Source: a bacterium 1XD8-76 | Lineage (GTDB): Bacteria; Bacillota; Clostridia; Lachnospirales; Lachnospiraceae | Direction: 5' to 3' | Assembly: GCA_003611955.1 (NCBI GenBank) | Contig: RAZE01000016.1 | Location: 1-64,000, forward strand | DNA length: 64,000 bases | Part shown: in pieces, positions 33,764 to 42,693 of the stretch | Layout of the letters: each line of letters begins with the position of its first letter | Position numbering within the stretch: position 1 is the stretch's first letter | The notes under the pieces: model-generated | What the model saw: the letters and a program-made list of their open reading frames with translations, nothing else | The model's database searches: none | What the model was told of the DNA's origin: nothing | Position numbers and translations under genes: made by a program

Positions 33764-35032
33764 ATGATTAAAAAAGAAATGATTGCCATGCTCCTGGCAG
33801 GTGGTCAGGGAAGCCGACTCGGCATTCTGACCTCGAAAGTTGCAAAACCGGCGGTTGCTTTTGGTGGAAAGTATAGAATTATTGATTTCCCGCTCAGCAA
33901 CTGTATCAATTCCGGAGTGGATACGGTGGGTGTACTTACGCAGTATCAGCCCCTGAGGCTGAATACCCACATCGGGATCGGTATCCCCTGGGATCTGGAC
34001 AGAAACATAGGCGGTGTGACCGTACTTCCGCCGTACGAAAAAATTGAGAGTACGGAGTGGTACACCGGTACGGCGAACGCTATTTTCCAGAATATTGAGT
34101 ACATGGACGGCTATAATCCGGAGTACGTGCTGATCCTTTCTGGAGACCACATCTATAAGATGGATTACGAAGCGATGCTGGATTTCCACAAGGCGAACAA
34201 TGCGGACGTGACGATCGCGGTTATGCCTGTGCCCTGGGAGGAGGCAAGCCGCTTTGGCATTATGATCACAGACGATGAGAAGAAAATTGTCGATTTTGAG
34301 GAGAAACCGGCGAAACCGCGCAGCAACCTGGCTTCCATGGGTATCTATATCTTTAACTGGAAGACTCTGCGGGAAGCTCTGATGAAAAATGCGGACCAGC
34401 CGCATCTCGATTTTGGCAAGCACGTGATCCCTTACTGCAAGAATAACGATTATCCTCTGTATGCCTACGAGTTTAACGGCTACTGGAAGGATGTGGGAAC
34501 GCTGCACTCCTACTGGGAGGCGAACATGGAGCTCATCGACATCGTGCCGGAGTTCAACCTGTATGAGGAGTACTGGAAGATCTACACGAAGTCCGATGCT
34601 CTGCCGCCGCAGTATTTCTCGGAGGACAGCGAAGTGGAGAGAAGCATCATCGGCGAGGGAACGGAAGTTTACGGCAAAGTCTACAACTCTGTGATCGGTT
34701 GTAATGTGGTGATCGGGGCCGGCACGGTCGTTCGGGATTCCATCATTATGAACGATACGAAGATCGGTCACGGCGGAGAACTGAATAAAGTAATTATCGC
34801 GGAAAATGTAACAGTCGGCGATCGTGTTAAGATGGGTATCGGCGAGGAGAAGGATAACGAGACTGACCCGCATATCTATAATCATGGATTGTGCACTGTC
34901 GGAGAGAAGAGTGTGATTCCGAATGATGTGACGATCGGAAAGAATGTCTGTGTCGGTGGTGTGACAACCCAGGAGGACTATCCTGATCTATACCTTCCGA
35001 GCGGAAGAACAATGATTAAGGCGGGGGAATAA
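33764..35032 (+). CDS. glgC: Glucose-1-phosphate adenylyltransferase, catalytic subunit
   Basis: 422 residues. Pyrophosphorylase motif [20 protein letters not shown] (12-31), [22 protein letters not shown] and the FEEKP segment, then a left-handed beta-helix C domain (about 290-410). It makes ADP-glucose from glucose 1-phosphate and ATP, the committed step of glycogen synthesis. ATG follows GAGGTG. glgD is 23 bases downstream, so GlgC:GlgD heteromers are likely, as in B. subtilis and Geobacillus. Confidence 0.96.
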   Translation: MIKKEMIAMLLAGGQGSRLGILTSKVAKPAVAFGGKYRIIDFPLSNCINSGVDTVGVLTQYQPLRLNTHIGIGIPWDLDRNIGGVTVLPPYEKIESTEWYTGTANAIFQNIEYMDGYNPEYVLILSGDHIYKMDYEAMLDFHKANNADVTIAVMPVPWEEASRFGIMITDDEKKIVDFEEKPAKPRSNLASMGIYIFNWKTLREALMKNADQPHLDFGKHVIPYCKNNDYPLYAYEFNGYWKDVGTLHSYWEANMELIDIVPEFNLYEEYWKIYTKSDALPPQYFSEDSEVERSIIGEGTEVYGKVYNSVIGCNVVIGAGTVVRDSIIMNDTKIGHGGELNKVIIAENVTVGDRVKMGIGEEKDNETDPHIYNHGLCTVGEKSVIPNDVTIGKNVCVGGVTTQEDYPDLYLPSGRTMIKAGE

Positions 35033-35055
35033 TGCGGAAAGGAGCATAATTTTAC

Positions 35056-36174
35056 ATGAGAGCGATAGGAATTATTTTAGCGGGCGGTACGAACCACAAG
35101 CTTGGCGCATTATCGGAAAAGCGTGCGGTGGGCGCTATGCCCATAGCGGGCAGTTACAGGGCGATCGACTTTGCGCTGAGCAGCATGGCAAATTCCCGCA
35201 TACAGAAAGTAGGAGTGTTTACACAGTATAACGCGGGAAGTCTGAATGAACATCTGAGCTCTTCCAAATGGTGGGATTTCGGCAGAAAACAGGGAGGATT
35301 GTTCGTGTTCACGCCGACGATCACAGCGGACAACGGTTTCTGGTACAGGGGGACAGCGGACGCGATCAACCAGAATATCAGCTTTTTGAAGAACAGTCAC
35401 GAGCCCTATGTTATTATTGCTTCAGCAGATTGTGTTTATAAGATTGACTTTAACAAACTTTTAGAATATCATATTAGTAAGAAGTCAGATATCACCGTCG
35501 TATGCAAGGATATGCCGGAAGGCACAAATCTGGAGCGCTATGGCACCGTGAAGATGAACGAGGAAAGCAGGATTGAAGATTTTGAGGAAAAACCTTTGCT
35601 GGCAAAATCCAATACGATTTCCTGCGGGATCTATGTCATCAGAAGGCGCCAGCTCATCGATCTTGTGGAACGGTGTGTGGAGGAGGAACGGTATGACTTC
35701 GTGAGAGATATTCTGATACGCTATAAAGGTATGAAACATATCTACGGCTATAAGATCAAGGATTACTGGCGGAACATAGCGAGCGTTGACGATTATTTTG
35801 ACACGAATATGGACTTCCTGAAACCGGATATCAGAAAGTATTTCTTCAGGGAATACCCTGACATCTACTCGAAAGTAGATGACCAGCCGCCGGCAAAATA
35901 CAATGTTGGAGCGAATGTTAAAAACAGTTTGATCGCAAGCGGCTGTATTGTCAATGGAACGGTGGAAAATTCCATTGTATTTAAAGAAGCATACATTGGC
36001 AATAACTGTTGTATCAAAAATTCCATTATTCTCAATGATGTGTACATCGGAGATAACACTTACATTGAGAACTGCATCGTGGAGAGCAGAGGCACGATGA
36101 AAGCAAATTCATACTACAAAGGAGAAGACGGAATAAAGATAGTGGTGGAAAGAAACGACAGATATGTCATGTAG
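35056..36174 (+). CDS. glgD: Glucose-1-phosphate adenylyltransferase, regulatory subunit GlgD
   Basis: 372 residues. Same fold as GlgC, but the nucleotide loop is altered: LAGGTNHKLGALSEKRAVGA in place of GGQGSRL...KPA, so the catalytic Arg and Lys are not conserved and it is expected to be non-catalytic. C-terminal beta-helix (about 285-365) is shorter. It stimulates GlgC. Second gene of the glgCD unit. Confidence 0.94.
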   Translation: MRAIGIILAGGTNHKLGALSEKRAVGAMPIAGSYRAIDFALSSMANSRIQKVGVFTQYNAGSLNEHLSSSKWWDFGRKQGGLFVFTPTITADNGFWYRGTADAINQNISFLKNSHEPYVIIASADCVYKIDFNKLLEYHISKKSDITVVCKDMPEGTNLERYGTVKMNEESRIEDFEEKPLLAKSNTISCGIYVIRRRQLIDLVERCVEEERYDFVRDILIRYKGMKHIYGYKIKDYWRNIASVDDYFDTNMDFLKPDIRKYFFREYPDIYSKVDDQPPAKYNVGANVKNSLIASGCIVNGTVENSIVFKEAYIGNNCCIKNSIILNDVYIGDNTYIENCIVESRGTMKANSYYKGEDGIKIVVERNDRYVM

Positions 36175-36240
36175 ATAAGGTCCTGTGACGAAACCAAAAG
36201 CCCTTGGGGAATGTCACAAATAAGAAAAGGGGTCGAGGCT

Positions 36241-36525
36241 ATGCAGATAACAGATGTAAGAGTACGAAAGATCACAAAAGAGGGTAGGATGAAGGCAGTT
36301 GTTTCTATCACCCTGGACGACGAATTTGCGATTCACGACATCAAGATTATCGAGGGCGAAAAGGGACTGTTCATCGCTATGCCAAGTAAAAAATCGACAG
36401 ATGGCGAGTATAGAGACATCGCGCATCCCATTAACTCTGAGGCAAGAGAGAAGATCCAATCCATTATTTTAGAGGGATATGAGAAAGCACTGCTGGAGCC
36501 AGACTTTGAAGAGATGACAGAATAA
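36241..36525 (+). CDS. spoVG: SpoVG family regulator
   Basis: 94 residues from ATG 36241 (AAAAGGGG upstream); the frame is open 10 codons farther without a better site. [33 protein letters not shown] and [20 protein letters not shown] are highly conserved SpoVG segments. It is an RNA- or DNA-binding global regulator tied to sporulation, division and capsule in Firmicutes. It has its own terminator. Confidence 0.97.
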   Translation: MQITDVRVRKITKEGRMKAVVSITLDDEFAIHDIKIIEGEKGLFIAMPSKKSTDGEYRDIAHPINSEAREKIQSIILEGYEKALLEPDFEEMTE

Positions 36526-36576
36526 TCCAAGAGGAAATGACATAAGGAAATCCACTACAATGTAAATGAATTGGAA

Positions 36577-36606
36577 AAGAAAGCCGCATTTTTGCGGCTT
36601 TCTTTG
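36577..36606 (+). terminator. Terminator of spoVG
   Basis: Arms AAAGAAAGCCGCA and TGCGGCTTTCTTT with a 4-T loop. Confidence 0.88.
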
Positions 36607-36727
36607 CATGGCCGGAAAAATTGCTTTAGGGGCAGCCGGCGAAAGAATTTGCTTGTGGAATGTGGGATGGTTTGATAGAATAGTGGGGACTTGGCATAAA
36701 GATAGGGAAGGAAGAGGACGCGGAAAG

Positions 36728-37324
36728 ATGTTTTGTATCGTGGGACTGGGGAATCCGGAGAGAAAGTATGAGAATACAAGGCATAATATAGGCTTTGATG
36801 TGATAGATGCGATCGCGGAGAAATATAGTATAGCAGTGAGGGAGAGGGGATTCAGAGCGCTGTTTGGGAAAGGCGCTGTCGAGGGACAGCGGGTGATCCT
36901 TTTAAAGCCGCAGACTTATATGAATCTGAGCGGGGAGAGTGTGCGGGAGATCACGGATTACTTTAAGATAGACCCGGAGGAGGAACTGATCGTTATCTCG
37001 GACGATGTCTCGCTGGAAGTGGGCGGAATCAGGATCCGGAAGAAGGGAAGCGCCGGCGGGCACAACGGGTTAAAAAATATTATCGAACATCTGGGGACGG
37101 AAAAGTTTCAGCGGATCCGGATTGGGGTCGGTGAGAAACCGAAGGAGTGGGATCTGGCGGACTATGTGTTGGGGCGCTTTTCCAGGGAGGATCGGGAGAA
37201 GATCGACGAAAGCATCGCGGAGGCGGTGAAGGCTTTGGAAACCATGCTGACGGAAGGGGCCGACGCGGCGATGAACAAATATAACAGAAAAAAGGTTGCG
37301 GCGCATAAACCGGCGCAGGAATGA
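36728..37324 (+). CDS. pth: Peptidyl-tRNA hydrolase
   Basis: 198 residues from ATG 36728; the frame continues upstream across the spoVG terminator, which cannot be coding. Motifs: IVGLGNPERKYENTRHNIGF with the catalytic His, LKPQTYMNLSGES, and DDVSLEVGGIRIRKKGSAGGHNG. It recycles tRNA from stalled peptidyl-tRNA. Its stop overlaps the mfd start by 4 bases; pth-mfd is a common Firmicute pair. Confidence 0.96.
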   Translation: MFCIVGLGNPERKYENTRHNIGFDVIDAIAEKYSIAVRERGFRALFGKGAVEGQRVILLKPQTYMNLSGESVREITDYFKIDPEEELIVISDDVSLEVGGIRIRKKGSAGGHNGLKNIIEHLGTEKFQRIRIGVGEKPKEWDLADYVLGRFSREDREKIDESIAEAVKALETMLTEGADAAMNKYNRKKVAAHKPAQE

Positions 37325-40300
37325 GGGAAGGAATGGAAGCACTGAGAGCGCCCCTGCGGGAGCTGGGCGAGTTTGAGGAAATACAGGGCAGATTGAAGAA
37401 AAGGGAGCCCGTTTGTCTGGGAATCTCCGGGTGCGTGGATTCCCAGAAACTGCATATGATATACGGCCTGAGCGAAGGATTTCGCTATAAACTGATCATA
37501 ACCTACAGCGATCAGCGGATGAGGGAGATTTATGAGGATTATAAATTTTATGATAGAAATGTCAGCATGTACCCCGCGAAGGATCTGATCTTCTTTCAGG
37601 CTGATATTCACGGCAACCAGCTTGTGACGGATCGCTGGAAAGTGCTGCGGCGGATACTGGAAGGCGTGCCGATGACGATCGTGACGACGCTTGACTGTCT
37701 GATGGAGCCTCAGATCCCGCTTGGACAAATCGAGAAAGATATTTTGCACATCAGCGCTTCCGGGCAGATACAGGAAAAAGAGCTGGCAGAAAAGCTTGTG
37801 ACGCTGGGGTATGAGAAGACTTATCAGGTGGAGGTGCCGGGACAGTTTTCCATCCGGGGCGGGATCGTGGATATCTTCGACCTGACGGAAGAAAACCCCT
37901 ATCGGATCGAGCTGTGGGGGGAGGATGTGGATTCCATCCGAAGTTTTGACGTGCTCAGCCAGCGTTCTATTGAAAAGCTCAGTTCTGTCGATATTTATCC
38001 GGCCACAGAGATGATTTTGACGAAGGATAAACGGGCCAGAGGGATGCACCTGATAGAGCTGGAGGCAAAAAAGCAGGAGGAGGCGCTGCGGGCGCAGGGA
38101 AAGATCGAGGAGGCGGCAAGGCTCCACAGACAGACAGGAGAGCTGCGGGAGGAAGTGCTGGAGCTGGAGGCGAAGGTCAATCTGGAATCCTACATGAGGT
38201 ATTTTTATCAGGAGATGGGTTCTTTTCTCGGGAGTTTTGACAGGAAAGAAAGCTGTATTTTTCTGGATGAGCCGGTCAGAATAGGGGAACATGCGAAAGC
38301 GGTGGAACTGGAATTTCAGGAGAGCATGTCCCACAGGCTGGAGAAAGGTTATCTTCTGCCCGGGCAGATGACGCTTCTGTACGGCAGCAGTGAGACTGCC
38401 GCCAGAATGTCGGACTATCCGGTTGTGACGATAGCGTCTTTGGATATGAAGAACCCGTTTATGCGGCCGGACAAAAAATATGACTTTTCCGCAAAGAGCA
38501 TTTCACCCTACAATAACAGCTTTGAGACCCTGGTGAAGGATCTGCGGCTGTATAAGAAAAACGGCTATCGGGTGCTTTTGCTTTCCGCGTCCCGCACCCG
38601 GGCAAAGAGACTGGCGGAGGATCTGGGCGCATACGGGCTGACCGCTTTCTATACGGAGAATCCGGAGCGGGAGATCCAGTCCGGCGAGATCATGGCTTTC
38701 TACGGAAGGGTGTGGAAAGGGTTTGAATATCCTCTGCTGAAATTTGTTGTGATTTCCGAGAGCGATATATTCGGGGCGGAGAAAAAGCGGAAGAGGCGAA
38801 CCAGAAAATACGAGGGACAGAAGATCCAGGATTTTGCCGACCTGAAGGTGGGCGATTTTGTGGTGCATGAAAATCACGGCATGGGAATTTACCGCGGGAT
38901 CGAGAAGGTGGAGATGGACCATGTGGTGAAGGACTATATGAAGATCGAGTATGCCGGCGGGGGAAATTTGTATGTACTCGCAACCAACCTGGGGGTCATC
39001 CAGAAGTATGCCTCCGCCGACGCGAAAAAGCCGAAACTGAACAGACTTGGGACTCAGGAGTGGAATAAGACCCGGGCGAAGACCAGGACTGCCGTGGAGG
39101 AGGTGGCGCAGGATCTGGTGGAGCTGTATGCGGCGAGACAGGATCAGCAGGGGTATCAGTTCGGGCCGGATACGACCTGGCAGCAGGAGTTTGAGGAGCT
39201 GTTTCCGTTTGAGGAGACGGAGGATCAGCTGGCGGCGATCACGGCGACAAAGGCGGATATGGAGAGCCGCAGGATCATGGACAGACTGATCTGCGGCGAC
39301 GTAGGTTACGGAAAGACGGAGATAGCCATCCGGGCCGCATTCAAGGCGGTTCAGGAGAATAAACAGGTTGCCTTTCTGGTTCCGACTACGATTCTGGCAC
39401 AGCAGCACTACAACACGTTCATACAGCGGATGAAGGACTACCCGGTCCAGATCGATCTTCTCTCCAGGTTTCGCAGTGCGGCGGAGCAGAAAAGGACCAT
39501 TCAGGATCTGAAAAAGGGGATGGTGGATATTGTGATCGGCACCCACAGGATGCTGTCCGCCGATGTGGGATTTCAGGATCTGGGGCTGCTGATCATCGAC
39601 GAGGAACAGCGTTTTGGCGTGAGCCACAAGGAGAAAATAAAAAAGCTGAGAAAATCGGTGGATGTGCTGACGCTGACTGCGACGCCGATCCCGCGGACCC
39701 TGCATATGAGCCTGATCGGTATCCGGGACATGAGTGTGCTGGAGGAGGCCCCGGGGGACAGGATGCCGGTGCAGACCTTTGTGTGCGAGTACAATGAGGA
39801 GATGGTGCGGGAGGCGATCGTCCGGGAGATGTCCAGGGGCGGACAGGTGTATTATCTGTATAACAGAGTAAACAGCATAGCGGATGTGGCTGCGGCGGTG
39901 CAGTCCCTTGTGCCGGAGGCGGAAGTGGCTTTCGCCCACGGACAGATGAAGGAGAGCGAGCTGGAGCGGATCATGTTTGATTTTATCGGCGGAGCGATCG
40001 ACGTGCTGATCTCCACGACCATCATAGAGACCGGGCTGGATATCCCCAATGCCAACACGATCATTATCCACGATTCCGACAATATGGGGCTCTCCCAGCT
40101 CTATCAGCTGCGGGGCCGGGTGGGGCGCAGCAACCGGAACGCCTACGCCTTTTTGATGTACCGGAGGGACAAGGTGCTGAGGGAGGTGGCGGAGAAACGC
40201 CTGACAGCGATCCGTGAGTTTACCGATCTGGGCAGCGGCTTTAAGATCGCCATGCGGGACCTGGAGATCCGCGGCGCCGGAAATCTGCTGGGGAGACAGC

Positions 40301-40863
40301 AGCATGGGCATATGGCGGCTGTGGGGTACGATCTGTACTGTAAAATGCTGAACGAGGCGGTGAGGCGTTTAAAGGGCGAGGAGACGGAGGAGTCCTTCAA
40401 CACGTCAGTGGAGCTGGATGTGGATGCGTACATTCCCCCTTCCTATATTATGAATGAGTATCAGAAACTGGATATTTATAAACGGGTCGCGGGAATCGAG
40501 ACACAGGCGGAGTGCGAGGATATGAAGGAGGAACTTCTGGATCGGTTTGGCGGGATCCCGAAGTCCGTGGACAATCTGCTGCGGGTGGCGATGATCCGGA
40601 TGCAGGCGCATAAGCTGTATATCACGGAGGTGAAAGGCAAGAGTGAGGTGCTCCGATTTACGATGAAGCAGGATGCGAGGATCCGGGTGGAAGGGATCGG
40701 AGATCTGATCAGGGACAGCGCGACGGGACTGCGCTTTAACGGCAAGGGCACGCCCTGCTTTGAGACCCGCTACCGAAAAGGAGGTATGGTGGAGCGGGAT
40801 GAGGAGAATCTGCTTCTGCTGACGGAAAATGTACTGGATGAGATGGAGAAATATCTGATTTAA
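37321..40863 (+). CDS. mfd: Transcription-repair coupling factor
   Basis: 1180 residues, normal length. N-terminal UvrB-like region (about 1-330), RNA polymerase-interacting CarD-like domain (about 500-580: VGDFVVHENHGMGIYRGIEK), translocase motor with Walker A GDVGYGKTE (about 660-668), DEEQ box, TATPIPRTL, QLRGRVGRSNR, and a C-terminal TRCF domain. It removes stalled RNA polymerase from DNA lesions and recruits UvrA. A second ATG at 37333 is also possible. Confidence 0.97.
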   Translation: MREGMEALRAPLRELGEFEEIQGRLKKREPVCLGISGCVDSQKLHMIYGLSEGFRYKLIITYSDQRMREIYEDYKFYDRNVSMYPAKDLIFFQADIHGNQLVTDRWKVLRRILEGVPMTIVTTLDCLMEPQIPLGQIEKDILHISASGQIQEKELAEKLVTLGYEKTYQVEVPGQFSIRGGIVDIFDLTEENPYRIELWGEDVDSIRSFDVLSQRSIEKLSSVDIYPATEMILTKDKRARGMHLIELEAKKQEEALRAQGKIEEAARLHRQTGELREEVLELEAKVNLESYMRYFYQEMGSFLGSFDRKESCIFLDEPVRIGEHAKAVELEFQESMSHRLEKGYLLPGQMTLLYGSSETAARMSDYPVVTIASLDMKNPFMRPDKKYDFSAKSISPYNNSFETLVKDLRLYKKNGYRVLLLSASRTRAKRLAEDLGAYGLTAFYTENPEREIQSGEIMAFYGRVWKGFEYPLLKFVVISESDIFGAEKKRKRRTRKYEGQKIQDFADLKVGDFVVHENHGMGIYRGIEKVEMDHVVKDYMKIEYAGGGNLYVLATNLGVIQKYASADAKKPKLNRLGTQEWNKTRAKTRTAVEEVAQDLVELYAARQDQQGYQFGPDTTWQQEFEELFPFEETEDQLAAITATKADMESRRIMDRLICGDVGYGKTEIAIRAAFKAVQENKQVAFLVPTTILAQQHYNTFIQRMKDYPVQIDLLSRFRSAAEQKRTIQDLKKGMVDIVIGTHRMLSADVGFQDLGLLIIDEEQRFGVSHKEKIKKLRKSVDVLTLTATPIPRTLHMSLIGIRDMSVLEEAPGDRMPVQTFVCEYNEEMVREAIVREMSRGGQVYYLYNRVNSIADVAAAVQSLVPEAEVAFAHGQMKESELERIMFDFIGGAIDVLISTTIIETGLDIPNANTIIIHDSDNMGLSQLYQLRGRVGRSNRNAYAFLMYRRDKVLREVAEKRLTAIREFTDLGSGFKIAMRDLEIRGAGNLLGRQQHGHMAAVGYDLYCKMLNEAVRRLKGEETEESFNTSVELDVDAYIPPSYIMNEYQKLDIYKRVAGIETQAECEDMKEELLDRFGGIPKSVDNLLRVAMIRMQAHKLYITEVKGKSEVLRFTMKQDARIRVEGIGDLIRDSATGLRFNGKGTPCFETRYRKGGMVERDEENLLLLTENVLDEMEKYLI

Positions 40864-40954
40864 ATATCTGCTGTAAATGTACCGGTTATGGGACAGCTCT
40901 TTTGTTATGCTCTCTCTGTCAAAGCGAATGAAATGCGGGACAGGAGGGCATAAA

Positions 40955-41056
40955 ATGAAAGGATTTACAACATCTGCAGGTTATATGGGCTGGGTGGGAG
41001 GACAGTATATTCTGTTCGCATCCGAAAAGGATTACTGGGAGTATCTGGAGGACTAG
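40955..41056 (+). CDS. 33-residue microprotein of unknown function
   Basis: ATG with CAGGAGGG 5 bases upstream. The peptide starts MKGFTTSAGYMGWVGG and ends in a Trp/Tyr-rich acidic tail (DYWEYLED). Five Tyr or Trp in the second half, one Met-Gly-Trp turn, no membrane helix. It lies between mfd and the VTC-like gene in a 304-base gap. I recall similar short proteins from Lachnospiraceae but cannot name a function. Confidence 0.6.
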   Translation: MKGFTTSAGYMGWVGGQYILFASEKDYWEYLED

Positions 41057-41098
41057 ACAAAATTTTATAATAATTAAACAAAATTAAGAATTTGACGA

Positions 41099-41128
41099 TT
41101 GACAGAGCCTTGTGGAAAAGAATACAAT
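41099..41128 (+). promoter_or_regulatory. Promoter of the VTC-like/DUF4956 pair
   Basis: TTGACA (41099-41104), 18-base spacer, TACAAT (41123-41128), 39 bases before the start codon. Confidence 0.7.
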
Positions 41129-41167
41129 AGTGTTTATGTATAAAGCGAACGGAAAAGAGGAGAGGCT

Positions 41168-41857
41168 TTGGAGAAAAAGGTATATCGTCATGAATTTAAA
41201 TATATTTGTTCCGAAGCGCAGCTTGCCTGCCTCAAGGGGAGGCTTTCCGGCGTCATGCGCTATGATGTGCATGCGGACTTTGACGGGAAATACCGGATCC
41301 GAAGCGTATATTTTGACGATTTGGAGGACACCGGATTTTATGAGAACGAGAACGGGACGGACCCAAGAGAAAAGTTCCGCATCCGGATCTACAATAACAG
41401 CGATGATCTGATCGAACTGGAAAACAAGAAGAAAGTGTGCGGTATGACCAGCAAGGATGCCTGCCGGATAGACAGGGAACTTTGTGAAAAGCTTCTCTCG
41501 GGGGAAGCGGGAGTGCTTGATGCAGGAGAGCAGCCGGTCTGGAATAAATTCGCGCTGGGATGGAATACGAGGCAGTTTCGGGCGAAAGTGATCGTAGATT
41601 ATGAGCGGACGGTCTTCGTGTGTCCGCTGGGAAATGTCCGTGTGACTTTTGATCGGAATATCGCCTCTTCGGCTGACTATACGCACTTTTTTGACCAAAC
41701 GATAAAAAAGCGTCCTGTCATGCCGACGGGGATGCATGTGCTGGAAGTGAAATACGATGAGTTTCTTCCGGACTATATTTACAAGAGCATTGAGATAGAG
41801 AACCTGCAGAGAACCGCGTTCTCGAAATATTACCTGTGCAGGAAGTATCATCTATAA
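41168..41857 (+). CDS. VTC-domain protein (polyphosphate polymerase-like)
   Basis: 229 residues, TTG start with GAGGAGAGG upstream. The beta-tunnel fold of VTC/CYTH-like polymerases is indicated by YRHEFKYI (start strand with basic residues), IRSVYFDD, FRIRIYNNS, ELENKKKV, KVIVDYERT, RVTFDRNI and LEVKYDE, all charged strands lining a tunnel. Eukaryotic Vtc4 makes polyphosphate from ATP; bacterial members are usually untested. It pairs with a DUF4956 membrane protein, a link seen widely in Firmicutes, often with CotH kinase (absent here). Confidence 0.82.
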   Translation: MEKKVYRHEFKYICSEAQLACLKGRLSGVMRYDVHADFDGKYRIRSVYFDDLEDTGFYENENGTDPREKFRIRIYNNSDDLIELENKKKVCGMTSKDACRIDRELCEKLLSGEAGVLDAGEQPVWNKFALGWNTRQFRAKVIVDYERTVFVCPLGNVRVTFDRNIASSADYTHFFDQTIKKRPVMPTGMHVLEVKYDEFLPDYIYKSIEIENLQRTAFSKYYLCRKYHL

Positions 41858-41884
41858 ATAATATAAAGAAAAGGAGTATTTACT

Positions 41885-42559
41885 GTGAGCACAAAGGACA
41901 TTTTAAAGAATTCGTTTCTGGAATCGCTTGCCGCCTCGGATGTAAGGCCCCAGGAGATATTCATGGTGCTGTTTATCACAACGGTGCTGGCGCTGTATAT
42001 TTTCTGTGTCTACAGAGTTCTTACAAGGAAAACATTCTACAACAAATCATTCAACATTGCCCTGGCGGCCCTGGCGTTGATCACGGCGGGCGTCATCCTG
42101 ACGATCCAGTCCAGCATAGTCGTATCGCTCGGTATGGTGGGCGCCCTTTCCATTGTGCGTTTCCGCACGGCGGTCAAGGATCCCATGGACCTGGTATTTC
42201 TGTTCTGGTCCATCAGCATCGGCATCATCTGCGGGGCGAGGCTGTATGTGATCGCGGTCATTGTCAGCATTTTTGTGACGATCATGGTATTTGCGCTGGA
42301 CAAGATGCCGGTGGCAAAGACGCCGAAGATCCTTGTGGTGAATGCGAACGGCATGGATGCGGAGGACGAGATACTGGAATTGGTGGAACGGCTTGCGAGT
42401 TATTACAAGGTAAAATCCAGAAGTCTTTCCGCGGATCAGCTGGACATGGTAGTGGAACTGAGGGCGAAGGAGGAAAAGAAACTGATCCAGGGAATCCATA
42501 AGCTGGAGAGCGTGCATGCGGTATCTCTGCTGGCCCATGACGGAGAAGTGACTTTCTAA
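41885..42559 (+). CDS. DUF4956 membrane protein
   Basis: 224 residues, GTG start after AAGGAG. Three or four membrane helices (about 25-45, 58-80, 104-135) then a cytoplasmic alpha/beta domain (145-224) resembling a small ligand- or metal-binding fold. The segment GMVGALSIVRFRTAVKDPMD is the conserved core of DUF4956. Its steady neighbour is the VTC-domain protein, so it may handle polyphosphate or anchor the polymerase. Confidence 0.82.
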   Translation: MSTKDILKNSFLESLAASDVRPQEIFMVLFITTVLALYIFCVYRVLTRKTFYNKSFNIALAALALITAGVILTIQSSIVVSLGMVGALSIVRFRTAVKDPMDLVFLFWSISIGIICGARLYVIAVIVSIFVTIMVFALDKMPVAKTPKILVVNANGMDAEDEILELVERLASYYKVKSRSLSADQLDMVVELRAKEEKKLIQGIHKLESVHAVSLLAHDGEVTF

Positions 42560-42595
42560 AAAATATCGGAAATTTGTGAAAAATAAAAGTAGTCC

Positions 42596-42624
42596 TTGAA
42601 AAAGGAGAGAGAATCTCTTATACT
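42596..42624 (+). promoter_or_regulatory. Promoter of the BMP lipoprotein gene
   Basis: TTGAAA (42596-42601), 17-base spacer, TATACT (42619-42624). The leader has a stable hairpin, CCCGCC (42648-42653) with GGCGGG (42659-42664), flanked by two ACAAGT copies; I could not assign it to a known riboswitch. Confidence 0.7.
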
Positions 42625-42693
42625 GTATAGGAACTACAAGTTGACACCCCGCCCTAAGAGGCGGGAACAAGTAAACAGGAGGAAATACAGATT

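Noticed and set aside
38503..40311. 602-codon minus-strand frame inside mfd, and a similar 665-codon one inside ileS (51351-53348)
   Set aside because: Both are shadows of high-quality genes; translations are low-complexity His/Leu/Arg chains.
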